Part shown: piece by piece, positions 31,778 through 43,213 of the stretch | Layout of the letters: every line of letters begins with the position of its first letter | How positions within the stretch are numbered: position 1 is the stretch's first letter | From: Cystobasidiopsis lactophilus | Lineage: Eukaryota > Basidiomycota > Agaricostilbomycetes > Agaricostilbales > Chionosphaeraceae | Reading direction: 5' to 3' | Assembly (NCBI GenBank): GCA_001599975.1 | Contig: BCIO01000003.1 | Coordinates: forward strand, 3,391,659 to 3,455,658 | DNA length: 64,000 nucleotides | Notes under the pieces: model-generated | The model's input: the letters and a program-made list of their open reading frames with translations, nothing else | The model's database searches: none | Told to the model about the DNA's origin: nothing | Position numbers and translations under genes: made by a program

Positions 31778-33999
31778 ATGCGTGTATCGGCAGGCCAGAC
31801 TAACGCAACAAGTCGCAGACACCCGCTGGTCGTGCTTGTCGGTGCGTCGAGGAAGCCTCGCTCTCCTTTGGGTTCTTGTTTTTGACAGGTTCCCTCGCCT
31901 TGCTGCTGTTACCAGGTGCGCTCCCTAGCCTACATTGAGCAGTGTGCACAGGCTGACTCGAGGCCACAGACGAATTGCGCGGCGAGGACGTGACGCTGAG
32001 GCTGAATGCGGTTCGAAGGCTGGCCACGATTGCGCTCGCTTTGGGGCCGGAACGGGCGCGCGACGAGCTGGTGCCATTCTTGATGGAGAGCTTGGACGAC
32101 GAGGACGAGGTGCTGCTCGTGCTCGCCGAGGAGATTGGCAACTTGACAGAGTACGTCGGCGGGCCGGCGCACGCCCACCTTCTGCTCGGCCCCTTGGAGA
32201 ACTTGGCCGCCGTCGAGGAGACGCTCGTCCGCGACAAGGTGCGTTAGCGTCCGGCATCATTTGTTTGATCAAATGCCCAAGGGGATTCCACCAACAGGCC
32301 GCCGAATCGATCAACAAAATCTCTGTCGTCCTTTCCCCATCCCAGCTCGAATCCGACTACCTACCCTTGCTCAAGCGCCTCTCCACCGGCGATTGGTTCA
32401 CCTCCCGCACTTCCGCCACTGCCTTGTACGCCTCCGCTTACGCTCGCCTGCCCGCGCCTACCCAGGAGGAGCTCAGGCGGTCCTTCACCTCCCTCTGCTC
32501 CGACGAGACGCCCATGGTCCGCCGCGCCGCCGCCAAAGAGCTCGGTGCCTTCACCAAGGTCGTTGCCAAACCGGTGCTCACCGCCGAGCTCGTGCCCGTC
32601 TTCCGCAAGCTGGCCTCGGACGACCAAGACTCGGTCCGCCTGCTCACCGTCGATGCCTTGATCGCCATCGCCCAGGCGCTCGACCAGGAGGAGTGCAAGA
32701 ACTACCTCGGCTCCACCATGAAGGCCATGGTCGCCGACAAGTCGTGGCGCGTCCGCTTCATGATCGCCGACCACTTTGTCAAGCTGGCAGAGGCCGCCGG
32801 CGAGGACATCGTCCGCGAAGAGCTCGTCATGGCCTTTGTCGCCCTGCTCAAGGACAACGAAGCCGAGGTGCGAACAGCGGCAGCGGGCCAAATTCCAGGT
32901 GTGTTTTGCAATGCCTCAGCTGTGGTCGTCTTCTGGCTTGGAGCTCAAAGGCCGCGTCCGGACACACAGGGTTCGCCAAGTTGATTGACAGGGAGATCAT
33001 CCTTGCCCGGCTCATGCCCTGTGTGCGCGACCTGGTCACCGACACCTCCCAGCACGTCCGCGCCGCCCTGGGCAACCAGATATCCGGCCTTGCGCCGCTG
33101 CTCGGCAAGGAAGCCACCAACGAGCACCTCTTGCCCTTATTCCTCCAGCTCCTCAAGGACGACTTCCCCGACGTCCGCCTCAACATCATCTCCAAGCTCG
33201 AGCAGGTCAACAACGTCATTGGCATTGACGACCTCTCCTCCGCCCTGCTGCCTGCCATCATGCAGCTCGCCGAGGACAAGCAGTGGCGCGTCCGGCAGGC
33301 CATCATCGAGTACATCCCTCTGCTCGCCAAGCAGCTCGGCGTCGCCTTCTTCGACGACAGCCTAGCCAAGCTCTGCATGTCCTGGCTCGGCGACCCCGTC
33401 TTTTCCATCCGCGAGGCCGCCACCATCAACCTCAAGAACCTCACAGAGGTCTTTGGCGTCGACTGGGCCAGGCAGACCATCATCCCAAAGGTCCTCGCCA
33501 TGGCTCAGAACCCCAACTATTTGTTCCGCATGACCACCATCTTTGCCATCACCGTGCGTCTCTTATCCTTTTTGGAGCTCTTCTTGTAGAGATTCTCACC
33601 ATGCGTTGTGTCATCGCACAGGCCTTGGGGTTGGTGTTAAACCCGGAAGTGATCCGCGCTTCGGTACTCGACACGGTCAACACACTTGTTGGCGACAGCG
33701 TGCCCAACATCCGCTTCAACGTGGCCAAGTGTCTGGAGGTGCTAGCCACCAGCCTGTACGGCCAACCGGGCGGACCAGAGCTCGTACGGGATGGCGTGCT
33801 GCCCGGCCTGGACAAGCTCAAGTCGGACCCGGACGCCGACGTGCGTTACTTTGCCATCAAGGCGTACGACGTTGCCGCCGCCGTTGCATCCGGCCAGCCG
33901 CCACCGACCACCGCAGCCGCTGCCACCGCTTCGGCCCAGCACGCTTTCGCCGCCTCGCAGCCACAAAGTACGGACGTCGAGATGGAGAGCGTCTCTTGA
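31778..33999 (+). CDS. TPD3: PP2A scaffolding subunit A (PR65/Tpd3)
   Basis: Regulatory/scaffold A subunit of protein phosphatase 2A, 631 residues. Exons are 31778..31841, 31970..32238, 32298..32898, 32970..33553 and 33622..33999. It binds the catalytic C subunit and a variable B subunit through HEAT repeats. About fifteen HEAT repeats run the whole length; diagnostic stretches are [68 protein letters not shown] and [17 protein letters not shown]. The start was chosen because exon 1 joins the first repeat exactly (LVVLV|DELRGED) as in other A subunits. The C-terminal 35 residues are Ala/Pro/Gln-rich and lie outside the repeats. The first intron (128 nt) is longer than the others. Identification is secure. 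Confidence 0.96.
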
Positions 34000-34547
34000 T
34001 GCTTCTCTCTTCCGACTGCTCTTCGACTTTACTCGATCTCTGTTAATCTCTCTCGGCCTTCTTTCTTTGACGACTCTCCTCTCTCAACTTTCTGTTCTTG
34101 CATGAATATATCCGCGCCCGCGCTCTCGACCAAAAAAATCTCTTCTTCTCAACTCTTAGAAATGATGGACAACGGAAACCAGTAACTACAAGATAAAGGC
34201 GGCGGGAAGAAGGGCGACGACAAAAGGGATTCTTGCAAGTCTGGGTAGCAAACGGGGCTTGGTGGCGACAAAGGGGAGGGCAGTCCTTAGGGCTTCCCAA
34301 CCAGACGCGGCTGTTTGCACTCTTTTGCAGAAAGCTTGAAGAATGCCCAAACAAGACTTTGATGTAGCGCGAACCACGGCTGTTGAGGCTTCTTGCCGGC
34401 CTCGAATTTTCAATTGTTGGCGTTGCACAAACGTTGCACCTTTTGGTATTCCTGACAGCCCGGCATCATTACGTGTAAAGGAGGGGCCGGATCATGGGAC
34501 TCTGTTGTGCTAGCAACGTCGAGCCAGCTGAGAGTTGCTGAACATGG
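34000..34547. other. Convergent intergenic region after PP2A A
   Basis: The two flanking genes converge here, so this should contain both 3' UTRs. The segment just after the PP2A stop is CT-rich. No gene or repeat was recognised. Confidence 0.45.
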
Positions 34548-35752
34548 TCAGGGCTCATAGCTGCCTCGGTCATCGAGTGCCACCTTCTCCGATTCTTCTA
34601 GTGGCTCGACATCTGGCAGAGGTCCTTTGGGCACAATCATGTTCTGAGACCGAAGCCGTGAGCCTCGGACAAGGAAAGGTCAAAGGGGGAAGACTTGCAG
34701 GAGCCGAGCCGCTGCGGTGGAAAGCGACTTGGTAGCCAACCTTGATGTGGTGAAAGTTCGTGGTTGAGCGGAAGGCTTCGATGGAGTAAAGTCGCTTGAG
34801 GTAGAGGTTGAGGTTTCTGAAGCCATGGCGAATCAAGCGGGAGTTGCACTTGAATAAAGTGGCGTAGACTGTATCAAAGCGCACCTATAATCATGTCTTC
34901 AGTCTCTGAACACCCTCAGTGAAGTAAGATGGACGCCCACCAGGGTTGTGTAGAAGCGAATGTCTAGCTCCGTCAAGGTGGGGCCGAACAAGAATGGTCC
35001 GCCGCTTTTCTCGAGCATGTCGTCGAACACATCAAGGCTCTCGAACAAAGCATCCACTGCTTTGTCGTACGCCTCTTGAGTCTGCGCCAGTCCTGCCTTA
35101 TAGACGCCCGTGTTGATGTCCCTTTGCATACCGGCCTCGAGCTCGTCGATTTGTGGCTGGTACTGCTTTGGGTAATAGGTGAAACCCTTTCGATCTTCAG
35201 GCAAGAAGTCGTCAAACGCAGTCGAGAGCATCCGGAGGATTTGATCCGACTCGTTCTGGGCAAATCTGCGTGAGCGCTTGCCCAAACCTGACGCTCAAAG
35301 GAATGCGCATACATTCACGATCTTGCCTGCCTTCTTGTCGTAGAGGACTGGCACCGTGTATCGGCCCTCGTAGTGTGGCTCGTCCTTGAAGTAGATCTCC
35401 GAGAGCAATTTGGCGCCAAACAGAGGGTCGGCATCGCATCCGGGCTCTTCAGGACGGAACGCCCAGCCAGGAAACTTGCCGTCGGACGTGGCTTCGCCCT
35501 TGTCCCAGTGCACAACAGACATGGAAATGATATTCTCGAGGCCCTTGAGGTGGCGGATGATGACCGCCCGGCACGCGCTGATCACCTCGACTGAGCTTCT
35601 GACCCCATCCAATATTTAAAAGAGGCTTGAATTGCTGACAATGGGCAGAACAAGCCAACATAGAGGTGGTACCGTTGCATTTCGGGCGGAAAGTCGCCAC
35701 CGGGAGCAATCTTGTCAGTCCATTGCGTCTTAGGTTTGGCATGCTCCGGCAT
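34548..35752 (-). CDS. ECM4: S-glutathionyl-(hydro)quinone reductase (ECM4/GTO type)
   Basis: Omega/Xi-class glutathione transferase that removes glutathione from glutathionyl-hydroquinones, about 314 residues. Exons are 35640..35752, 35313..35577, 34941..35255, 34729..34884 and 34548..34643. The catalytic motif is rebuilt across the first intron as HLYVGLFCPFACRAVIIRHL; the usual CPWAHR is CPFACR here, keeping the catalytic Cys. Other family signatures are MSVVHWDKGE, HYEGRYTVPVLYDKKAGKIV, NNESDQILRML, GPFLFGPTLTELDIRFYTTL and VRFDTVYATLFKCN, ending NMIVPKGPLPD. The last intron (34644..34728) gives a shorter C-terminal segment than usual before IVPKGP, so that junction is the weakest. It would act in the cytosol on quinones from lignin or aromatic breakdown. 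Confidence 0.88.
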
Positions 35753-36290
35753 TGTGTGCACAGCTTTTAAACAGAATAAGCTTCTTCCAAGCGGAGCGAT
35801 GCAGTTGTTGGTTAGCTCAATCGACTTCCCCGAGCGATGATGTCGCCGTCCGCCACCAAAACCCGAACTTGTCTTTTTGTTTCGGGATGGCCGCTAGGGT
35901 GGTCTTCGCCTTGATATGCATATGCCAGACCTTGCTCTGAAGTGGCTTCTGAGCCTCGGTGCAGCCCACTACGAGACGGGCTCCGTTTTTGGCTGCGAAC
36001 ACTGCTCGGCAAAGTTTCGACTTGGGCAGCCTTGCTGGCTATTATATGGCTTCTAGGCCTTTGCTGGCGGACTCTTTTGCTCCTCGGAATTCTCCTTTTG
36101 CTCATGATTGGCTGTGCGATCTCCGCGACACGGACCTCCTGGTTCAGAATGGCTGTGTCCCTTTTTCTCGAATGCACCGCGAATGGCGAGCCCTAAATTT
36201 TGCTTGGTTCCTGTCGACGTGTTGCGTAGAGAGCCCTCTGAAAGAGTTCTTGTCACCAACCATCAACAAGCCCCAAGACAAGCGCAGAAA
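35753..36290. other. Divergent intergenic region, ECM4-type and MFS genes
   Basis: About 540 nt between two divergent starts, so it holds both promoters. It contains many short direct and inverted pieces but no clear TATA box or repeat I could defend. Confidence 0.4.
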
Positions 36291-37995
36291 ATGGCAGGCA
36301 GAAGAAGCGACATGCACATCGAGCTCGAGTCTCTTCCCTCCACCGCGGTCAACAGCCCTCTCCAAACTCCATCAGCCCACACGTCGCATCAGTTCCTTTT
36401 TTCTTCGGACTACGCACCCCAAGGCAGCGCTGCCACCGTGCAACTGCCAGCAGCCGATTCTGGCCGAGGTGCTTTTCAATTCTTAATAGCGGCAGCTCTC
36501 CTACAAGCTATTGCCTGGTCACTCCCGGGCGCTTTTGGAATGTAGGGCCTTCCAATCCCTTCCGAAGCTTGATATTTTACTGAAGGTTGCTGCATTTCCT
36601 GACAGCTTCCAAACTTTTTACAAGGACATCTTTGCGGACGCCACACTCATCGTCTACACCGGCACCGTGTCAACGGTAAGGCCCATGACACTGTTTTGCT
36701 TGCGACAATGATGGCTCATTCGGTAGCCAGGGTCTCGTCAATTGTGGCTGCTTTCTTGCATTTCCTTTAATCGAGGCTCATGGACGCTACCGACGCCATG
36801 CGCTGCTCGTGGGGTGGGTTTTATGCTTTGTCTCGTTCCTTCTGGCCAGTTTTGCGACGGAGGTGAGCTCGCTAGTCCAAAATGAAAAGACAGAATTGCC
36901 GATGCAACAACAGTCTTGGCATATCTTCCTGACGCAAGGAGTTGTGTATAACTTTGGTTTGCTCTTGATTTACGCGCCCTGTATGGCTTTCCTAGCGGAG
37001 TGGTTCCAAGCGCGTAGGGGTTTGGCTTTGGGTGCGATCTTTGGGCAGGTCGCGATCTGGTTTTGCGAACGTGAAGCACATGCTGATCTGGTTATCCCGA
37101 CAGTGGCTGCAGCATTGGCGGTCTCTGCACTCCTCTGGTGGTCTCCCATCTTCTGTCACAGTACAGCTTCCGCACCACTTGTCGAGCGATCGGATGCTTT
37201 CTCTTCCTCTCCATTGGCCTCCTTTTGCCCTTCATAAAGGGTCGTCTTCCGGCCTCGAGAGCTTCTCTCCGGAAATCCTTTGGCTTCCAGAACTTGAAAC
37301 GGCCATCTCTCTGGCTCATTCTAGGCTGCAACTTCCTCCAGGGTGGCGGCAGCTTTCTTCCCTCTCTATACCTGCCTTCGCAGGCAATAGCCATGTCTGT
37401 TCAAGCTTCTAAAGCGTCGGCTCTCCTCACTCTTTTCTCTGCTGCCTCCTTCCTGAGCCGCATTGGCTTTGGCGCACTTTCTGATTACTTCGACCCCTTC
37501 ACGCTGGCCATTTCCTCCATGGGCTCGGGAGCTTTCACATTTGCGGTATGGGGCTTTGCAAGCAACTACGCGGTAAGGAAGTCTCTGTCAGTGACCCAAT
37601 GAAGAAGTTGACTTTGGTGTTCCCTTAGGTATTGGCGGTTTTCATCTGGATGTTTGGCCTGACCTCAAGCGGCTACTCCTGTGAGTTTTTTTTTTTGGCA
37701 CATTTTCTGTCACTTTGTGCTAAAGGTCGCCGAAGCTCTGTGGGCATGGGCGGCGGCGTCGATCGTTTCAGGCAACGAAAGCACCACTTCAGTCGTTGGT
37801 CTGATGAGCGCCTTTTATGGACTTGGCACTCTAGTCATCGGCCCTGTTGCGGCAACATTTGACACCTCAGTGCCACACCTTTCTGGGTTCACCTTCCAGT
37901 TTGCAGGCTATCGATCTCTCGTCATGCTGACTGGCAGTCTTATGCTGGGCTCTTCGGCCGCCATACTCGGGCGTTGCTTTTCTCAACCTCAATAG
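36291..37995 (+). CDS. MFS monocarboxylate-type (MCT/Mch) transporter
   Basis: Twelve-span major facilitator of the fungal monocarboxylate porter group, 460 residues from exons 36291..36541, 36606..36675, 36731..36862, 36914..37120, 37162..37572, 37629..37680 and 37736..37995. The lead-in AFQFLIAAALLQAIAWSLPG is followed by GAFGIFQTFYKDIF, typical of the first helix and loop. Others are GYRRHALLVGW-like loops, YAPCMAFLAEWFQARRGLAL (the conserved EWF..RRGLA), IPTVAAALAYSFRTTCRAIG, FLSRIGFGALSDYFDPFT and SSGYSSLWAWAAASIVSGNE. The segment AIWFCEREAHADLV in exon 36914..37120 replaces the usual GxGG motif, so a small unresolved intron may lie there. Substrate unknown; homologues carry short carboxylates or related anions. 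Confidence 0.86.
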
Positions 37996-38626
37996 ATGCA
38001 AATGGGACTATAAGGAGGGTTTGGTTCAAAGAGAGTTGCGGTGGCGAAAGTTCTTGCCTTCCCTCAGCACCTCGGCTGACGCTCGTTTTGTACGCGCTGC
38101 GGGTCGGAGCCATTATGCAAACCCTATTACTGAATGCGAGGCCACCGGATATCGTCGCTAGAACGAAGTCGCTTCGCCAAGACCGATACACGGAGCTAGG
38201 CCAGACCTTCCGCCTCACTTGTGCACCGTCTGTCCTGCAGCGACCACCAAAGCCTTCCAGGCTTCCCTGTTCATCATGGACGCTCTGCCCCTGTACACAT
38301 TCGTTCTGTACAGACCAGCAGACTGCATGTAGACCGGGCCGGCCCTCAACTGTTCGTGGGCGGGCCAGCTTGGCCGGCAGCAGACCTGTTCAGCCCTCTC
38401 TCAGCATTTTCCGGTTCCGCCCTGCCATTGCTTGCCTACTGTATTCTTGTGTGTCCACTACCACCACCTGTAGAGCTGCTTGCAGCGGCGGCGACGATAG
38501 CGGCCTCTGATCGAATACCCGCCGAGAGCGCATCCTTCTTTCCGCATCGTCTATACTTATCAGTGCCCTCTGAATCACCCATTGCTTCCTTCTCCGCCAT
38601 CTACGAGTTCTTCACCGAATCCGACG
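37996..38626. other. Intergenic region upstream of the APC permease
   Basis: About 630 nt after the MFS stop and before the permease start. Moderately CT-rich near 38400..38600. No gene, TATA box or repeat recognised; it likely contains the permease promoter. Confidence 0.4.
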
Positions 38627-40926
38627 ATGGCCCACATTCTACACCACTCGGCCAACCCCGAAGTGGAACGGCAAGAAGATGACCGCGAAGAAGCCCGTCT
38701 TGCAGCCCTCGGCTACAAGCAGGAGTTCAAGCGGGAGTTCAAGAATATGTGAGCTTGGTAGTTTCCGGGGAGTTCGCCGCTGGTATACTAAGCCTCTTCG
38801 CAGGGCCACTATCAGCTTTGCGGTAGCGATCATGGGCATCCCTTTCAGTATTGCGGCTACGATAGACACGCCTTTCCTTCTAGGAGGGCCTGCCTCTGTG
38901 ATATTCTGCTGGTTCATCGGATGGTTAGGATGCTGTTGTTTGGCGCTTTCGATTGCCGAGATCATCAGCGCCTACACTACTTCAGGTGGGTCGCTGTTGC
39001 CCTGCCCCCTCCATTGCTATCACTGAGATAGTTCTACAGGCGGCATGTACTCCGCCACTGCATAGTGAGATACTCCTTCGTTACGGCTAGTGACCTGGCT
39101 TACAATGAATGCGCTCACCACCAGTTTGCTCCCCAAATCACACCGAGCACCTGTCGGTTTCATCATGGGCTACCTCAACTTCTTGGGGCAGTGCGCTGGT
39201 GTGGCCGGTAATGAGTGGGGCCTGACGAGGCTCTGTTGGGCGTTCATCATAGTCGCCAAAGATGGCGATTACGTTGTCACCACAAACATGGTCAGACCAT
39301 CTTGTCTCCTTTTGCACGTATTTTCTGACAAGAATGAACAGCAAGTCGGCCTGTGTCTAGCGCTTTTGATTCTCCACGGCTTGGTCAACTCCTTAGCCAC
39401 CCGTCAGCTTGCCCACCTCGCCATCCTTCAGGGCTACATGGTTCCCGGCGTCACTATTTTGGTCATCATCGTCGTTCTGGCATGCACAGGAAAGTCGGAC
39501 ATGAACTCTGCCAGCTACACTTTTGGCACCATCATCAACCAGTCGGGCTGGAGCTCGGACGGCTTTGCTTTCTTGCTCGGCCTTCTCTCCGTCCAGTACA
39601 CCATGACGGATTAGCAAGTGCCCTGCCATGACCAATGCGGTGGACGCAATACTAATGCCGAAATTTCACAGTGATGCGACTGGCCATCTGGCGGAGGAAG
39701 TCCACAACGCGTCCATCGCGGCTCCTGTTGCCATCTGCATCGCCATGCTAGCCACAGGGCTCGGTGGATGGCTGCTGAACATCGTTCTGGGTAAGCAAAA
39801 GTTTAAGGTCAAAGCTGCAGAACTCATGCACCGCCCTCAGTGTTGTGCAGCCCCGACATCTCCGAGCTTCCGGGAGTGACGGGCATGACTATGGTCGGCG
39901 TCATTGCAAACGCGGTACCCAAGAGCGGGACGCTGGTCCTTGTCTTCTTGGTCATCATCGTCGGCGGCGCCACCACTCAGACAGCCATGTTGGGTGAGGC
40001 CGGCCGCCTTACCACTCTGAGTCACAATTCTGACGCCCTCTATATCCAGCGGCGGCAAGAACTGCATTTGCTTTGTCGCGCGATCATGCATTCCCAGACC
40101 GAAAGATTTTCGCCAAGGTGGGTGCAGTTCTTCTTTACACTCAAGTATGGATGCTCACGTTCGTATTTGTAGGTTTGGGGACGAACCAAGACTCCAGGTG
40201 GGCGTGATACTCAAAGAAAATAGACGAAATACTCACAGAAGCCCGCAGTCAACGCCGTCTGGGCCGTCATCCTTTTGTGCTTCGCCCTCATCTGCCTTGG
40301 TTTTGCGTCGACCATTGCTGTGAACGCCATTTTCAGTCTTTGTGCCATTGCTCTTGATTCGTGGGTGACCTCAATAGGATTTGAGACGGCTCCCGCTCAT
40401 CCGCTTCGTGAACAGCTCCTATATAATCGGCATTGTCGCACGGCGTGTCTACAACAATCACCCCGAGGTCAACTTCAAGCCTGGACCGTTTTATTTGGGC
40501 CCGCGCCTCGGCCTCGTCATCAACTGCATAGCAATCGGCTGGACCTGTTTCACTGTCTGCCTTCTCGCAATGCCAACGGTGTACCCCGTCACCCAGTTCA
40601 ACATGAATTATGTGGGTTCTCCTGTGCGATCTCTTGTGGTGGGCGGTGCTGATTGGATGTTTCAAGGCTTGCTTGTTATTTGGAGGCGTCATCATCCTCT
40701 CCGGTCTGCTATATGTTACCTATCAGCACAAGAACTACCATGGTCCGGCCAGAACGTGCGTGTCTCTCTGACGGAAGTCGAAAGCCCAAGCTCACAGTCC
40801 TCCTTGGACAGGCTCGACGAGGACTATGTGCCTTCCGACTCCGCTACCAGCAAGCCGAAGGAAGAGTCCTTCGAGGAGCCCAAGGAGTCGTCCCCTGCAG
40901 CTACGAAAGTCGTTTCTGCATCGTGA
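38627..40926 (+). CDS. APC-superfamily amino-acid/GABA/choline permease
   Basis: Amino-acid/polyamine/organocation permease of the fungal Uga4/Hnm1-like group, 554 residues in thirteen exons between 38627 and 40926. Main ones are 38804..38985, 39125..39290, 39342..39613, 39672..39790, 39841..39993, 40249..40360, 40416..40611 and 40667..40755. Motifs in order: ISFAVAIMGIPFSIAATIDT, SIAEIISAYTTSGGMYSATA, APVGFIMGYLNFLGQCAG, LLILHGLVNSLATRQL, FLLGLLSVQYTMTDYDATGH with LAEEVHNASIAAPVAI, RTAFALSRDHAFPDRK, FKPGPFYLGPRLGLVINCIA and GGVIILSGLLYVTYQHK. Twelve spans are expected, with an acidic Ser-rich tail. The intron 39614..39671 begins GCAAGT, a GC-AG intron. The final 35-nt intron (40756..40790) is inferred from frame alone. 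Plasma membrane uptake of an amine or amino acid is likely. Confidence 0.9.
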
Positions 40927-41077
40927 GCCTGGCTTGTGTGCTCTGTAGTGCTAGCGCTGTGCGATGTGTAGGCTTTGATTTGTGGGACCCTGGGTGATAG
41001 CGATCGCGCCGAGGGCGGCTAATTGCATGATAGAGCCCCTTCGTCTTCCCATCTCCGCCATCGCTTGCATTGTTGAT

Positions 41078-43173
41078 ATGTCTGTTGAGAACACCGTCGA
41101 GAAGAAGCAGGTGACAAGATCTAGAACGGGCTGCTGGAGTACGTCGCCGCCTTCGGTCGAGTGAGATTGCAGTGCCTGATTTCGCTTCTCCAGCTTGTCG
41201 ATACAGGAAAAAGAAGTCAGCACGCCTTGCTTCTCTCTGGCCATCCTTGTGCTGATAGACCGCAACAGATGTGATGAGATCTTTGAAGACGGAAGCTGCG
41301 ATCGTTGCCGGTGCGTTTGCCAAACAAATCGGCGAATAGTGATTGGAAGCTGATGACGCTGCAGCCAATCCCACTTCAAGTGCCAGCGTACTCGGCCTAC
41401 AACTGGAGAAGCTAAAGCTCAAAAGACACTACGCGAACTGCCCGACATCGATGGCGTCGACTCGCTGGCTCACCGGCAGCCTCCCGAAGTGATGCCAACG
41501 CCAGCTGTCCGCCCTGTGGCCTCCACCTCAGCCCAGGTCTTCTCTCGGCCTCTCGGTTCTCCCGAACAGCTTCCAGCATTTGCGTCAGAGTCCCCCTTTG
41601 GCCAACTCGGAACGCTGGCCCAAAGCCCCGGCGCGGCTGATTATCCCTTGATCTCGTTCGACTTTCCAACCGAAGGCAGCGACTCGCTCTCTGACGTCCT
41701 CGACCTCTCTTCATTCGAGCCCTATGCCGATGCCACCGCCACGTTCTCCTTCCTGCCAACGCCCAAGAAGTTTGATGTGTACGACCGCATCGCCTCTGGG
41801 TGGTTTGCCAGCTTGCTGCCCGAGCAGTCCCAGCAAGTCAAGGCCCGCATGATTGGCAAGACCAAGCAACACTCTCTGACACGGGCAGCACGCAACGCGG
41901 TGTGCATTCTGTATGCTTTTGCATTGTTAGGGCAAGAGGGTGGGTTGGCGTTGGACAAGGCCAGCAAGAAGCGCTTGAGCTTCATCACTTGGGACTCGGC
42001 GCTGGAGGTGTCTCGAGTAGCTCGGGCCATGGACGTCACCGTCTCCGACGAAGACCCCGGCTCGCTGGAAGCCAACCTCTCCACTTTCCACCCCGCCCTC
42101 GCGGACTTTTTCTTCAAGCAGTCCATCGAAGCCTTCAATGACCCATCGGTAGACTCAGAGGCCAAGATCTGGGCCATCATGGACATGCAGCTCTTTGCTC
42201 TGGCGCACAAAGGCGCGCCGGCCGTCTACCCAATTTTAGACCTTGGGCGCCAAGTCATCAAGCAAGTGCTTAACTCACAGCGCCCATTGCTGGATCCTGT
42301 ATCCTACGCAGGAGAGGGTCACTTCCTGTAAGCTCGAGCCCGATTCATGCCTGCATCGCACTCACTCTTGGCGGCAGGTTGACGATGTTTTGCTGGGCCG
42401 ACCTGAGTGCCGCCATTTGCAAGAACCAAAGCACCTTTTTTGAACTGCCGCAGCCTGATCGTAGTGGCCAAGGGCTGCCTATGGTCGACCGCAAGAACTG
42501 CCCACCCGCCTACCTCACACTCCCCATGCATTTGGCGTTGTGCATTGCCGCCACCTGCAACCTCTCGGCCAGACGATCCGACTTGTCAGAGGAGCAGTTT
42601 GAGCGGGAAGCAACGAAACTTCTGCAGCAGATTCAATCTTGTGAGTTGCTCGCCTGCAAGGGGCGACCGCCACAGTCTGACCACCCGTCGCAGATCAACC
42701 CGACATCCCCTCGCTCATCTCCTCAGCAGAGAGTGTTGAAGGCTTCTCGACTCCGCTGTGCGCCGCCGAGATGTGGCGGCATGCCACTCTCATCCACTTC
42801 TACCAAGTCATCCAAAAGAAGGGGCCGCTCTTCGACCAGCTCAAGACGTCGCTCAAGCAAATGCTCGGCACACTCAAGTTCATCACGGAGCTCTCGCCTT
42901 TCCTCGCATGTCCTCTCTTTCTGGCGGGCTCTATTTGCATCGATGAAGAAGATCGCACCACCGTCCGCAAGGCACTGGGCGCAATCGGCTTCGAGCAGTT
43001 TTTGAAGGATGACTTGGCGGTTCTCGAGGAGCTATGGCACGAAGAAGACATCACAGGATTTGGTGAGTTAACCCTTCTTGTTTTTCAAATGCGCTTGAGC
43101 TCAACGTGCGCCATCAGTTGTGGACTGGCATGCTTTTGTAGAGAGCAAAGGGTTGACTGTGGCATTCTTTTAA
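41078..43173 (+). CDS. Zn2Cys6 transcription factor
   Basis: Fungal binuclear zinc-cluster regulator, 591 residues. Exons are 41078..41138, 41194..41215, 41269..41310, 41365..42327, 42378..42640, 42694..43062 and 43118..43173. The zinc cluster at about residues 18-46 is split over four exons and reads TGCWTCRYRKKKCDE, GSCDRCRQSHFKC, with exact CxxCx6C...CxxCx6C spacing. A Ser/Pro linker follows, then the fungal-specific regulatory region with FDVYDRIASGWFASLLPEQ, RAARNAVCILYAFALLGQ, MWRHATLIHFYQVIQKKGPL and FLACPLFLAGSICIDEEDR. It sits between the APC permease upstream and the convergent DUF3445 enzyme, so it may control either or both. Phases and total length (1,776 nt) agree. DNA target unknown. 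Confidence 0.92.
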
Positions 43174-43213
43174 GTGGGTTGACGATGTAGTATTGTAATC
43201 TATTCTATGGTGT

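Noticed and set aside
32261-33589. 442-codon frame overlapping the PP2A A subunit
   Set aside because: Arg/Pro/His-rich shadow of HEAT-repeat coding sequence; the frame with clear PR65 homology is different.
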